Assembly: GCA_015680685.1 (NCBI GenBank)
Contig: MNCI01035238.1
Span: 320,251 to 384,250 of the forward strand
Origin: Gnetum montanum
Taxonomy: Eukaryota > Streptophyta > Gnetopsida > Gnetales > Gnetaceae
DNA length: 64,000 bases
Direction: 5' to 3'
Made by a program: the position numbers and the translations under genes. Shown here in pieces: positions 1-12,378 of this stretch; position 1 is the stretch's first letter, and every line of letters begins with the position of its first letter. The notes under the pieces are model-generated. The model searched no databases, was not told the origin of the DNA, and saw only the letters and a program-made list of their open reading frames with translations.

Positions 1-830
1 GTTACATCCAGAGTTCATACAAAGATACTATGTTCGATCATAGTGGCAACCATCCCAGTCATGGGGAAGACCACCACTAGACTGGAGACACCCTTCATAT
101 TTTTTGAACCCAAATGCTTACCTTGTTCAACACCCTGTTTCTCCAACTAGGCCAACACACTTTATCTCATCACAATACCATTCTCTTCAATACTATTAAC
201 CCATGCCTCCAACAAAACCACCACCTTGTGTATCCTATACTCCTCCTAACTTTCAACATTCTCATCCTTTCCCTCCTTACACAGTGCCACCAACTATTCC
301 TAAGGTGTCTACACCACCGTAACAACCCACGAACATCACTTGTGCTAATACTTCCAATAGTAGTGAGAAACCTCAACAACATCAAAAGTGCCCCTTCTTT
401 AAACACTGTTGTAAGAAGGGACAACATAATTTTGAGGCCACTGCATCCTACAACTCAGCACAAGCCCCACACTGTGGTGCATCCTTGCCTTCGAACCCAA
501 CTCCTCATGTAACTTTATCAAGGCCACCATCAAACACTCCAACAACCATACGACCCAATGAACACAACCATGGGAGGCATCATTGTAATCCTTGCATACC
601 ATCTAACGGTCCTAAATATCATAGTGGGTCGACTCGTTATCCGGGAACTACATTGTATAAAGTGCCCCACTATACTCATTATAATCAAGTGTGTGAACCC
701 CGATGGGGTAAGTATGGCCAAGTCCCAATACTTTCAACATGTAAGGATCCTCATCTTCCATTTATTAATCCTTGCCATCCTCAACTGTTTGGCTATGGGA
801 GATACCCTCCATTCTAATAACAATTAGTAT
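1..830 (+). pseudogene. Degenerate Pro/Thr/Ser-rich retroelement coding remnant (element A)
   Basis: The clearest frame runs from about position 260 to a double stop near 817 (485-817 open). It is rich in Pro, Thr, Asn, His and Tyr, with segments such as PPYTVPPTIPKVSTPP. An earlier part of the same frame is broken by stops. Composition and position, directly before the AT-rich spacer of a gypsy-type element, resemble the Pro-rich end of Gag in element B (about 39400-39960), but I see no catalytic motif. If it is Gag, element A lacks pol or has lost it. It could instead be a diverged pol end. The 5' LTR and most of the element lie left of the window. Confidence 0.4.
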
Positions 831-1800
831 TAATAAATATTTTTCATTTTCTTTAATTTTACAACATTTTTGTTTTTCATTTTCTCATTTTTCAACTTTT
901 TGTTTTATCTTTTTATTTGTTTGTTTTTTTGTCTTTTTACATTTTTGTAAGTAATCTTGTCTATGAATAAAACACTCATGTCGATTGTTGGTTGAGGTGT
1001 ATTCTATGTTATTAAGTCATGAGTGAGCAATTATTTGGACAGTGAGCCCATTACACCCACTCATCCATTATACAAATAAAGAGGTTTTTTTCGATGGTAC
1101 AGTGATATTCTTGACATTCTTAAAATTAAAAAAATTAATTTTGCGTTCATTGTACCCAGAATGAAGAAGGATGGACCAAGAGGGAATGATTAGGGTGTGA
1201 CATCAAGGGGACTTGTGGATTCTCTTTGGTAACCTCTCTAGGAGTTATCATGCAATATGGTTGTACTAAGATCCTTGTAGATCTAATGAAAAATGGGAGT
1301 AAGAGTAATAAAAAGGGCACTCAGAAATTCAATGCTGTTCTAGGGGGTCCCACTGGAAAGACATGCACCCATGCCTGAAGGTTGGAAGCTTCTCTAGATT
1401 CAATATTTCAAAAAAAAAGAAGAAGAAAAAAGAAAAACAAAGTGCCACAAAAGAAAAGCACTCCTCCCTTGAACAAAATGCCAAGTGATTGTACGCCTTG
1501 TTGTTATGGTACTCTCATAGTTGCTCACCATGAGATGAAACAATGTAATGTCACTGATTAGAGGAATGAAACATTCTTTCCCTACTATTACCCCTCTAAA
1601 TTTCAACGTTTCAATGTAGCATCACATAACCTTTTTCTTATTACCCAAGGTTTTATTGATTAAATCCACACCATTATCATTAATGGTTCTTTTTAAATTA
1701 ATGAAATTGCCCTAGAACATCTTGATCATAGTCAATGTCATCAATTTCCAATGTTAATTTCAAGAAAATCATTTAACCAAGTCATTATTTTTATGGTATC
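831..1800 (+). other. Spacer of element A between coding remnant and aORF
   Basis: No gene is seen. The stretch starts with a T-rich run (840-950) followed by AATAAA at 966-971, a plausible polyadenylation signal. It then carries blocks shared with the same spacer in other elements here: GGTGTGACATCAAGGGGA (about 1194-1211) and TGGAAAGACATG..ACCCATGCCTGAAG (1354-1380). Homologous spacers lie at about 10708-12370, 13851-15900, 32207-33900, 35350-36500 and 43694-45300. Confidence 0.6.
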
Positions 1801-1810
1801 TCACATCACT

Positions 1811-1906
1811 AGGGACGAGATATCATGTATGCGATATCGCATCCCATGTGATATCGCATACGTGATGTATCGTACATGATATCGCGTCCTGCGGCCTATA
1901 AATAGG
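1811..1906 (+). promoter_or_regulatory. Promoter-like GATATC cluster with TATA box upstream of aORF A
   Basis: Four GATATC palindromes within about 75 bp, interleaved with CATGTATGCG / CGCATACGTG half-sites, are followed by CCTATAAATAGG (about 1896-1907), a good TATA box. The U3 of LTR A (5269 on) has the same arrangement: four GATATC sites, then CTATAAATAA. The site lies about 500 bp upstream of the aORF start codon. Promoter activity is inferred from this arrangement only. Confidence 0.55.
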
Positions 1907-1946
1907 TACCCCCCGCAACAATTCACATCATTTTCTCATTCACACA

Positions 1947-1977
1947 GGGGGGGTGGGGGGGGGGGGGGGGGGGGGGG
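1947..1977 (+). repeat. Poly-G tract
   Basis: A 31-bp run of G is interrupted by a single T (1954). It lies about 40 bp downstream of the TATA box, so it would fall in the transcribed leader. It could form G-quadruplexes. Its exact length is doubtful because homopolymers are error-prone in assemblies. Confidence 0.9.
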
Positions 1978-2397
1978 TTTTGAAATTTTTCTCTACGACT
2001 TGCAAGTGCGTGACCCTTGCTTTTCTCCCTATATCTCACTCGCTGGTACTTCGATTTTTATTCCATTTGAACCAGCTTGAACCCGGAGTGTTTAGCTTAC
2101 TTGTGAGGGAGAGACACATGTTGAAAAGTGCCTAACATTTTTGAAATTTATCATCACCCAAAGGACATCAACTAGGGTAATTAACTCTAACACTTAGATT
2201 AATTGTGCCTAAAAATCATTTAACCCTTAGGTATACTAGGAAAATAAAATGGAAACCACCTAAGTCACAAGACTCATTATTACAAACTTTTGGGCACTAT
2301 CACACGTGATAATATAAGATCATTAATTAAGGTAAGCAGTAAGGTATAACTTAACTTCAAAAACAACCTTACTAATGCTTGGCTCGTGTAATTGCAG

Positions 2398-5113
2398 ATG
2401 GCCTTGAAACGTGGACAATAGAAAGGTCCTACCCAAGGTGGAAGAATACGAGCTCAGAGAGGTGGAAGACAAAGACCTGTCAGACAACATGTAGAACAAG
2501 AGGAGCAATCAGAAGGAGGAGCTGTTGTAGTACCTGAATCAGGACAACAACTCACATTGCCCCAAGATTGTGTTTAGGCTATCCATGAGAATTTCACATT
2601 CACTACGGTGATTGTGGAATTGAACTTTGAATCATTTGTAGAGTTTGCTCTTGAGGCCATTAGGGATCACCTCAAGGGGTATCCCTTTTGGCCTATCCTC
2701 TCTGAAAGAGGTGCCTGGTACCTAGGAGAAACATACCAGTTTTGGCACAATAGGGAGCAAGGAACCACGGTTACTATTTTTTGTGTGATAGTTGACTTCT
2801 CTGTGCAGGCAATTTCAGAAGTGTTAAACCTTTCGAATACAGGGCCCAAGGTTGCTCGGTTATCTACCTGTTTAGACCCCGATGTGCAAAAGGATTGGTT
2901 GGAGAAGGCTTATGGAAGAGAAAAAACATTTGGTGAATTGATGAAGGAAGAGAGAGTTTACTTCAAAATCGGAACATATCACCTATTCCCCACAAAGGGC
3001 TTAAAAGAATATTGATGTATGTGGCTAGAGGATGTGCAGTGTTGATGGGAAAGGTTAACGCTAACCTACCCCATCTATATTTGACGGAGATCCTGAGGCG
3101 GTTTGAAGAATGAAAGATAGGGAAGATGGTGCTACCTTTTCCTTGTCTTATTAGAAAGCTTTGCCAATGTGCTGGTATTCAGGGATACACCAATGATGTC
3201 CTTTGAAAAGCCTGAACCGCTTCATATGCTAAATTACTAAAGGTGCTAGCTCCAAGAAAAAGCACTGGCAAAGAGCTGAGATGAGAATAAGAAGAAGAAC
3301 ATATGGCTGGACCTAGTCAACCTCCAGCCATGGATCCCAGCCAACAACAAGAAGCAGGGCCTAGCACAGGCCAGGATTAGCCATTGCCACCGCAAGACTA
3401 TAGACCGTCGATGAGCCATATGAGGGCCATCGCTGAGACAATCAGTTGGGAAAGTTGTGATGATGCAAACCTCTTCTGCATCATCGATGATGCCAGGTAG
3501 CCTACTATTTCATTAGATTACACAAGGGGAGAAGTATATATTAAAATAGGAGGAGGGGATCGTAGATGGTTACAATAGATCTCAAGAAATGTGGAATCTT
3601 TCTAGGTGTAGTTAGAGATTGGTGAAGGGCCCACTGTGATGGTCATGCAACACTAGAATGCCACGAGAGCTACAGATGTGGTCATAGACTACATCAAAGA
3701 ATCCTTCAATGTACCTATTGTACCACTAGAAGATCTCACAAGAGCACGGGATGCTCAAACTTTGGCCAGAACCTTCATGACTCCTGCGGAACATGAGGAT
3801 GTGCTTGATAGATTGCTTCAAACAGGGGAAGTAATGCCATCCATTTTTGACATCCTTCAGGATGTTACAGCAATTTAGTTAGAAATCATTTCCACAAAGG
3901 GGAAGCTAGTCTTAATAGAAGTAAGGGTAGAGCATGCTGAAGCTGAAGTGCAGAAACTACAAGAGTAGCTCGTGGCCTTACAAGCAGCACAGCAGGACCC
4001 TCTGCAATTTGTTCCTGCAGACCAGTTAGAAAATTTTAGAATGGAGCAACTAACAAAGTTAATTGCAGAGAATAAGAAGGTGGTAGATGAAAGGGAAAAT
4101 GATTTTTGGGATGCCTTCACATCACAGGCGTAAACTCATGCACATCTTAAGGCACTCAAAGCCTTGCAAGAAAAGAACAAATAGCTTACGACTAACAATC
4201 TTCGGTTGACCACTGTAGAAAAGCAAAAGAATGTTCTTGATGAAAAATTTCATCAATTATGAGAATAATTTATCCAGGTCAACTGAGATGTAAGCCATTT
4301 AGCTAGAGAAAATCAAACCCTCTCGATGGAGGAGGTACGCACCATTCGTCAAAAGTCGGTGATTGAGATAAGTGTGTGGCAGAACGAGGCTAGATGACAT
4401 GAGAAGTTGAAGGAGCACTTCCATGATCAGGTAGGTATGTAAAAAAAATCCTAGAGAAGGAGATCCATATGGCCAAGGACCAAATCAATGCCATCAGTGC
4501 TCAAGACACTGACTGGCAGGCCATATTGGACACATATGCCTTTGCCCACCAAGCAGAAGTTAAGAACCAGGACCTGCAGATTCAAGACTTGATAGAATAC
4601 ATGGAGTTGGCCAATCTTAGATATGCCAACCTTTCCATGTTAATAATAGGGTGCCCAAGGTTAGAGCTCGAGCAACAAGTAGCTTCCACCCACATCAAAT
4701 ACGAAGCATAATTTGCAAAGCGCAATAAGCTGGTAGAGAAACTAGATGTTGCAAATTCTGAACTTGAGGTGGTAAAAGCTAGCTACCAGGGATAGAAGGA
4801 TGTCGCAACTAACTTGGCTCGATGGCTAATGGACTCTCATGAGTACAAAGATAAAGCCATAGCCTATGAGGAGGAACAATGGGTGTTCGCAGCTTGGTAC
4901 ATCAAGGCCAACTAGATGATTCCACAACTACCCTGTCCGTGGGAGGTGCCGACTCCATCAAACATTGGAACATTAGCATGGACAACACAAGACCCTCAGA
5001 CTGAAGAGGAGAAGCTCCAGGCTATACTCCAATGCCATCAAGCCTTAAAACTTGGAGCACAAGACAAAGGGAAGGCACCAATGGAGGAGCCACCACCACT
5101 AGGAACTACATGA
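2398..5113 (+). pseudogene. Extra ORF (aORF) of element A: transposon-protein domain plus coiled coil, broken
   Basis: The ATG at 2398 directly follows an acceptor-like TGTAATTGCAG. The N terminus is basic and Gln/Gly-rich. A globular domain follows (2608-3015 open; ELNFESFVEFALEAIRD, then AWYLGETYQFWHN and DFSVQAISEVLNL) and continues, frameshifted, to a segment with LPFPCLIRKLC. Hydrophobic spacing resembles the plant 'putative transposon protein' domain (possibly Pfam Transposase_32). From about 3890 to 4880 the reading is rich in Glu, Lys, Gln and Leu, typical of a long coiled coil. The end is Pro-rich (PMEEPPPLGTT, stop near 5113). Many stops and frameshifts make it non-functional. Intact length would be about 900 residues. 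aORF B (45854-48692) shares the same order. Molecular role unknown. Confidence 0.7.
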
Positions 5114-5248
5114 GTTCCAAATTTTTGTAGTTGTAGCATATTTTGTGTGTTGTGTTTTCTTCCCATACTACGACATTGTCCCATTTCTTTTTCCATCAAT
5201 AATCCCATACCTATCCACTGTGTAATCACTATAACTCAAGGACGAGTT
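5114..5248 (+). other. 3' untranslated stretch of element A
   Basis: The short T-rich stretch between the aORF stop and the polypurine tract has no coding signal. Confidence 0.5.
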
Positions 5249-5268
5249 TTTATTTAGTCGTGGGGGTA
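5249..5268 (+). promoter_or_regulatory. Polypurine tract of element A
   Basis: TTTAGTCGTGGGGGTA ends directly at the TG of LTR A, as expected of the plus-strand primer of reverse transcription. The same motif precedes LTRs C (12841), D (18094) and C2 (34370). Confidence 0.75.
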
Positions 5269-6088
5269 TGATGGGATATGATATCACATGGGCTGTGATA
5301 TCGTGTCTTCCCCTACGATATCACGTATGCGATATCGTAGTCTGCCATAATGTCTATAAATAAGAAGTGGCTCTCCCTTATTTAGAAAATAAGAGGTTAG
5401 ATTGTAGCAAAGCTTTGGAAGTTTGATCCCTCGAGAAATAGATTATTTTTCCAGTGTTTGCCTGCACTGTGGTGAATGTAATTGTACAACATCCTTTATT
5501 CGAGTGTGACGTACTTGGACATGCACATGACTAGAAATAAAGATCGAGATTACTTCATCATTGTAGCATTCACTTTGTTTATTTATTTATTCAATTGTTA
5601 TTTATTGCTTTCCTAATTAGTCTCTCTCACCCTTATCTCCTAGCAATGCGGAATGAGTACGACTTGATTACAAGCATTTAAGTATGACTATTTGGTAACC
5701 TAGTGGCGTACCTAGGATCTGCACTTGGTAATCCTAGTGGTAGTCATGCATAAAGTCCAAGATGTGTACAGATGATCAAGGAATGGATGCTCATTGCACT
5801 TAGGCTAGATTAGATTCGCTTACCCTTTTCCTCCTAGCTTAGCTTAGTTAATATTACTTTCCACTACTTTCAGGAGTAGCATTAGATTAGGAACACATCA
5901 TACACCTCACTCTGGACTAAACCATACGTGACAAATATAATACTAGTCCAGGTGGGAAGACAGTGAACTGCGACCTAAGGCTAACTGTCTAGGTGCCACA
6001 ACTAGTCCATCTGTGGAGTTTGACTGGATCGTGCATGAGAACACTTGTATTCGTATGGTTGAGTGTAGGGGTACTTCGCCACTCATCA
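5269..6088 (+). repeat. 3' LTR of element A
   Basis: An 820-bp LTR runs from TGATGGGATATG to CCACTCATCA. U3 has four GATATC palindromes (5279-5340) and a TATA box CTATAAATAA (5354-5363). Sequence 3' of it (ATATGTATGTATG) continues into tandem unit 1, and unit 2 has the matching sequence near 27711 with no LTR, which fixes the right edge of the insertion. The partner LTR and left target-site copy are outside the window. Confidence 0.85.
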
Positions 6089-9000
6089 ATATGTATGTAT
6101 GTAGATGATGAAAAATAGTAAATAACAAGAGCTTTGTGTTTTGTATTATTATTTTTGTGTTTGGGTTATATTTATGTTGTGCTAGGTTAGGCTAATCTTT
6201 GTTGCACTCTACTTGCTATCTACATGACCAATCTTATTTGGTAGATTTGTCAATGTGTACTAAATTTTCCACAGTTCAAACTTCTGGTAAGTTAAATGAT
6301 GAAAGAGTTGAAGTCTCTTGCTGCATATGCATTGCGTTTTATATAGCTTCTCTTTCTTATGGGCATACATTTTTATCCTTTGGATTCCCTTAATAGACGT
6401 CCATGCTTTTGCATTCTCCCATTCTTTTTGTGTTAGCTAAAATATATTCATTAAATTTCAAGTACAGGGTAATGTAATGTCTTAGAAAAGATAAAGGACA
6501 CTAATTTTTGAGCAAGTAATTAAGTTAAAAAAATACCACATGTATGCATTCATGAGTCTATGGGTTAAGGCTAGAATTTCATGGTGCAACTTTTGCAAGC
6601 TCTATTAAAAGTGTATCAAGGTGGTGATTTGGCCTTTTGTTCAAGTTATTTTTAGAATACAATATCTTCATATATTAAATAATCATGCTTATTGCAAGGT
6701 TTCTCCGAAAAGAATACAAATTCATAACTTAAAATGGGATCCATGATAGATGAACTACAAATACAAAGAAATACGCTTAAGATTTTGGTAAAATATTACA
6801 AATATTCTAAAGTTCACTATACGCTCATCATCAAAATACTTTTATTTATGAGGTTATGAGTTCAATTTTTAATTGTGCATACAATTGGAAATTCAATTAG
6901 TAGACTCATACTATGTTAAAAGAATTTTTTGAGTTTTACAAACCATAAACCTTCCTAGTCTTATATTGTGAATATTTACAGTATTCTTGATTGGTCATAT
7001 TCTAAAAATTGAACTTTTATTGGCCTGAAAGTTATTATTGATAGAGAGTCATCACTCTAGGTTATCTTTACTATCTTAACTAATATCATACACAACAATA
7101 CATTAAAAATTTTAAATTGATAGAAGTTGTGAAATCTCGATTACAAAATAGAACAAACATTATTTTTTTCAATGTAAATCTAACTAGCATAAATTGACTA
7201 GACCAAAGTAATTCAAATTTTAAATCTATAAATCAAAATATAATCTTTGATTGAAAATTTTCATTTGATTCCATGAGTTTTCTTGAGCCATTGCTCAAAT
7301 AATTGAATACTTACACCTCTATTATATCAAACTTCATAAGCATAGGAGATCTTGAACGTGGAAAGGTAATTTTGAGCTCCCAGAGTCTTGTGCACTTTAA
7401 GAGTTATGATGGTATAAAAAGCTGATAAACTATGATAATAATCTTTCATATCCAATAGTGACAAATCCTCATCATGACGAGACCTATCTTCAATTATACT
7501 TTAATTGAGGGATCATGAAAGATCAATTTTCATTTGTAGTTTCTTTCTTCATCTATTTTTTGGTTGATATAGTCTTTTTTATAATATTTAATGAGCTCAG
7601 CTATTTTGATTAATCTTCATTCTTTTTTTATATTTAATGAGCTCAACTCTTTTATTGGATCTTCATTTTTTCTCTTCCTCTAAGCCATCCTTTGTAGATT
7701 CCATCTAACTTCTTGTTTTTTAATCATCATGGATTGAGTCACCATAAACATTTTCTTCTTAATTATAGCATCATCAAAGCTAACTACTTGCAAATCATCA
7801 TCGTATATAACCTTGGTAGTGGTTAAGAAAAGCATGGTTAAAAAACAATATTAAAGCTTATGAGAAGCTTCCATAGAATGTGAGAATTTACCAATAGTTA
7901 TGGTTAGGGTCTTGAATCTAAATCATAGACTTCTTCCATCTAACACTTTAATCATAACCCTTTGAAAGTTTAGCACTACCATCACCTAACTATAATATTT
8001 TCCACATTAGTTTTCAAAGAACAAATATTTTAATGTAGACCATGAAATTTAGTTTCAATTATCAAAATAATGCTCACCAATGAAATTAATCATAATCAAA
8101 CTACGATATGGTTTTGCAATATTTTCCATACATTCTTGAGAGCAAAAATTAACTTGTAAACCACTTGTCCTTTGAGAATGGAATCAAAATTCAAGTGTTT
8201 CTTTGTTTGTGATTGAACCTCTCAAGTGCTTCTTCTCTTCTACATCATCCCTCCAACTTGCAACTTGTGAGGTGCTCATACTATGCATTTCAATCAATTC
8301 CTTGCATAAATTACTCGCTTTAAATCATTTTGCACTTGCACTATAAATCCTAATCACTCTTTAAGTTCTAATAGTGAAATATTCAAATGTATAATTTTGG
8401 CCTAAATCATGTATATTTATTATTCTTGTTATCACATGTGTAGGTTTTAATATTCATGAGTTCATATTAATTCATATAGTGTTATTTTTAGCACAACACA
8501 TAAAATTTTTTCCTTTTAGTATTATTTATTTTCCAATTTTGTGAGATGAATACAATAAGGATCTTTTGTCATTGATCTTTTTGAATTGAGAAGATATTGA
8601 GCATAACTTCCAATGTTGCGAAACATTTTTAGCAAAAGGATCTTCATGAATGAAATGACCCATTGTAACTACCTCATTTAGAGTTAAAGTAGTTCATATT
8701 GAGTAGGCCATTTTGATACCACAACAGTCTTCCATCAATTCATCTATATGAAAACATCAATCCATAGTTCTTTCAACTTCATCATATTATTCCAAGCAAT
8801 AAGATAACTATAACAAAATAGAAGTGTATAGTAAAAGCATTATGAAGTGAAAGGAGCAAAAGGATGTATCCAAGACCAAAAGATAAATATTATCATGGTT
8901 AAAATTCACGAGTGAAGAAGTGAACATGATATGCTAAGTATGAATTCACCAAAAAAAAAAGGAACTAAACTCCTCATGAATTTACAAACATAAATGCAAT

Positions 9001-10242
9001 GAGTTAAGAATATAGTAATTTAAGTGAGTGTTAAAATATACTATCTTGTGTTAAATTACAATCATTAACTTTGTAAATTAAGCCATCAACATTTACAAAA
9101 GGTTTTAATAGTTTACCAAAAAGATGCAACCACTTATAAATTATAAAGAAACCCAAGTTCACAATTCACAAGTATGCATAAGATAAGTTATAATAATGTG
9201 AACAAATAAGAAGTAAGACAATATTAGAACAATAACCAAAGATAAGTAATAGTAAGCTAAAAGGATATGATGGTGGTGGTTCATAGGACCACGAATTAAA
9301 GTAGTTCCAAGTACTAAAAAATGGTATTTAAGGAAAGACATAGCATAAAGTGAAGAGAAGTTAAAGTTTAAGATATGCTCAACACTAAAAGGAAGATTCA
9401 TACATCATCGACAAGATGAAGAAGTTCAACATTGTAAGATTTATGAAGGTATCATGAAAGGAGTAGCTACAAAGGCTACATGAGAAAGGAGAGACTACTA
9501 CTGAGGAAGTAGTCTATTAGATGTTGATGATGATTGAATCAACTTAGTAGTGGATAATTGAAGGAGTTTGAATTAACCTAGCCTACATAAGACCAAGAAT
9601 ATTAGTTATTAACCATCATCGAAACTGTATCATGAAAGCCTGATGCCAATAGATGCTACAATAACATAAATGTTGTGGAATTGCTAGAGCAACATCATTG
9701 AAACATAAGAAATTCTTATGAACTTAATGTAGCCTAATCCTAAATAATAGCAAGCTCAAAGATGATGTTACAATTTACCAGAACTAGAAATTGCACTTAT
9801 TTAATACTATCTACAATAACTTATGATAAGTACTAGTCTACAAACTAGATTCATATTACTATATTTATTCCAAGAGGATTCATAAGTAGTTATTAAGACT
9901 TACAATACTCATAATTGTAGAAAATATTATGAAACACAATTATCTTAAAGTTCAGAATTGCATTCATGCTTCTAACTAATTTAGACCTTGATATATTAGA
10001 GTTCCTAAGTGTAAGCGTAAAAACTAAACTCTAATATTCAAGAAGGAAAGTTAATATCCATAAAACTAAAATTATGATTTGTGGCACATATAATACGATA
10101 TAAGATTTCATATATCATTGTGGAGAAACAAAAAATTTCATGCATTACTAATAATGATAAAGGGTGGAATTGTAGGTTAAAAGTTCAAAGTGATAACATG
10201 ATCCCTCTACACACCCCCAAAAAACTTGAAGAATAAGTCCAT
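6089..10242. other. Gene-free AT-rich part of unit 1
   Basis: I find no convincing gene in these 4.1 kb. Open frames are short and interrupted in the sister copy (27711-31783). The longest shared one (9159-9401 minus, against 30709-30891 minus) is a hydrophobic, His-rich shadow without family features. The stretch may be the 5' part of element C, since it runs without a visible border into the unrecognised frame at 10243, but no LTR or PBS was found at its left end. Confidence 0.5.
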
Positions 10243-10707
10243 GTGCAAAACTATGTCCACACAATATCCACTAAACCAAAAGAAACCCAATGGTTAGAAA
10301 ATGAGAATACGAAACCATTCAAAAGATTCATGGAAACATCTAACCTACTTATTAGTTCTAGTTATAAGATAATAAAGCAAACAAAGAACTTTAAAAGGAA
10401 CATATTACACTGTAACTATACACTAGAAGAAATTATTAAACATGTAGACCTAAGAACCAAAATAGAAAATCAAAAAGGAATCATATTTGGACCATCTAAA
10501 AAGATAACACCTTTTAGTCTAGTTGAATATATGTCTCCAGATGATCGAAACCTAATTATCATCAATGTTAAATGTGATAACAAGAAAAAACTTAAATCAT
10601 TAAAGATAATAAATGGAAAAATTATGGTGTATAACCAAGGGAATGTGTGGTACATTTTCCAAATGCTCGCCCATGAGTTTAGTCATGGGCGAGATGTGCC
10701 ATCTTGA
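10243..10707 (+). pseudogene. Unrecognised ~150-codon frame before the element C spacer (unit 1)
   Basis: This is the longest frame in the 5' half of unit 1. It has no ATG at its start (GTG, with an in-frame TAA just upstream), so it is the tail of a longer broken frame or fortuitous. The product would be Lys/Asn/Ile-rich, with segments such as EYMSPDDRNLIIINVKCDNK and NGKIMVYNQGNVWYIFQ. I do not recognise a family. The copy at 31784-32206 aligns over ~138 codons with about 20 amino-acid changes, which gives no hint of selection. It ends in the pol-end motif (10678-10703), where element B has the end of integrase, so it may be the end of a non-Athila polyprotein or a captured sequence. Confidence 0.35.
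10678..10703 (+). promoter_or_regulatory. Pol-end polypurine-like motif, element C
   Basis: TTTAGTCATGGGCGAGATG followed by (T)GCCATC matches element B at 43671-43697 (TTAGTCGTGGGGGAGATGG). It also resembles the true polypurine tract before the LTRs. Similarity between C and B begins here and continues 3'. Confidence 0.5.
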
Positions 10708-12378
10708 ATCAAGAATTGAGAAGTGTATTTTCGCATTTTGTTTTATAATTTTTCTATTTCTTCAAAATTTCCTAATTCTTAATATTCTTTCCATTTCTTC
10801 TTATTTTGTTTCTTTATATTTTTCTCTTTTCTTGAGTGATTTCCTTTATATTTTATGAATGATTACTATGTTTTTTGTTAATAATGATATTGCCAGTCAT
10901 GGTGTAGAAGTAACATCATGTGTTGAGTTTTTGTCCTATGCTATCAAAATGGTTAGGTAAATAATTGTGTAATGTAGTGAGACCACGTCATCCATTCATC
11001 TAGTTTCTCTAAATAAAAGGTATTTATCATGAAAACAATATGGTTTTTCTCACATGAAACTGAAATTAACTACTAATCATTGTGTTTTGAAGAAAGAGGG
11101 AAATACAAAGTGGGAATGGCAAAGGATGTGACATTAAGAGAATTTGTTGGGTTCTCTTCTTAACTTCCTTGTGGTTTATGGCTCCTCCAAGAATGTACCA
11201 TCACTCCTAATCGTTAAACAATAAATAGGAAGCATGTTAGTGCATGGTGTGGTTCTTGTGATGCAGAAAAAAATCACAACAACAACAGTAAAAACAAAAA
11301 TAAAAAATACATAGGAATTTAAAGCATACCCCTTAGACATAATAATGGACTAAAAGTATTGGTTATGGGGTTGGGAAGACATGTTACCAAAGCTTGAAGG
11401 CACCCCTCTAACTACAACATTTTCTTCCTTCTCTTTTCTTCTCTTTTTGGAATGATGTTCATTCTCTATGGTTGTCGTGAGCTCATGATGGTCGGTAAGA
11501 AGGGAAAAATCAATGTGAGGCCACTACTAATGGTATGGACTTGGTATGAAATTTGGATAGATAAGTATGATGGTCATATTAATCACACTTGACACAAAAA
11601 CCTATTGTGGGCATGGCTAAGTGTCTTACATTCCAATCTCTACAATCCCTTGTCATCCCATTATTTAGCTCACTATTACATGTAATTGTGAGCCTAATTA
11701 TTTTGTATAGTATAGTATAGAATCCTTACCAAGGTAGTTGTGTGTTATTTGGAACAAATAAATGATCTACATTTAACTTCTAAGATGCCCACGAACATCT
11801 ATAGAAGTGGTTATGCAAGGGAATTATAGTAGGAGCCTACTTTGGTGAGGATCCACCTGCATGACTTTTGTTGATCAAGGCTCTGAATCAAACCTCACAT
11901 CTTTAAGGATATCATGGACTACTTTGATAAATTTATGAGTGATTTTATGATTACTTATCATCAATTTCAATTAATTTTACTACTTTTATATTAACTTATC
12001 CTCCAAATTCAATATATCCTAGTCATCTTGTGAGCTAAACCTTTGGTTTTAGTTGTTCAAAAACTTGTGAGATTTTGGAGTTAAGTTCAGTCATCATGGG
12101 TTCTAAGGATGTAATTTTTGAACTTTATCTAACACCTTATTTTTGAACATTATGGTAACTAATAGTAATAATAATCAAAATAACATGAACAACTCGATAA
12201 TTTTAGTTACATCATAGCCTTGGAAACAATATTTTGTAATCACCTTGAGCCTAAATGTTGAATTATTTCTATGTTTTAGCTAAGCAAGAATCCAAAAAGA
12301 GTTAATCATCAAGGAAAAAAATTATTATTATCAAAATTAATGTTGATTATTTGGTGATTGCAAAGTATTCCTAAAGAG
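10708..12378 (+). other. Spacer of element C between pol end and aORF
   Basis: The spacer is non-coding. It contains T-rich DNA, a GTGACATTAAGAGAATTTG block (about 11129), the GGAAGACATGTTACC block (11374), a pyrimidine tract (11405-11450) and a GGAGCCTACTTTGGTGAGGA block (11833). Near 12078 GGAGTTAAGTTCAGTC aligns with the splice donor region of element B. The spacer ends with TTGGTGATTGCAAAG just before the aORF remnant. Unlike A and B, I see no copy of the element's own LTR repeats here. Confidence 0.55.

Noticed and set aside
114-512. 132-codon open frame near the left edge
   Set aside because: Its composition (Leu/His/Asn-rich) is a shift product of the Pro/Thr-rich frame on the same strand. 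No family features.
6840-6900. Possible SINE B-box (GAGTTCAATTT)
   Set aside because: No matching A-box at the right distance. A chance match in AT-rich DNA is as likely.
9159-9401. Hydrophobic minus-strand frame that could look like a small membrane protein
   Set aside because: The sister copy (30709-30891) is shorter and differently bounded, and composition follows from AT-rich DNA. No start context or family.
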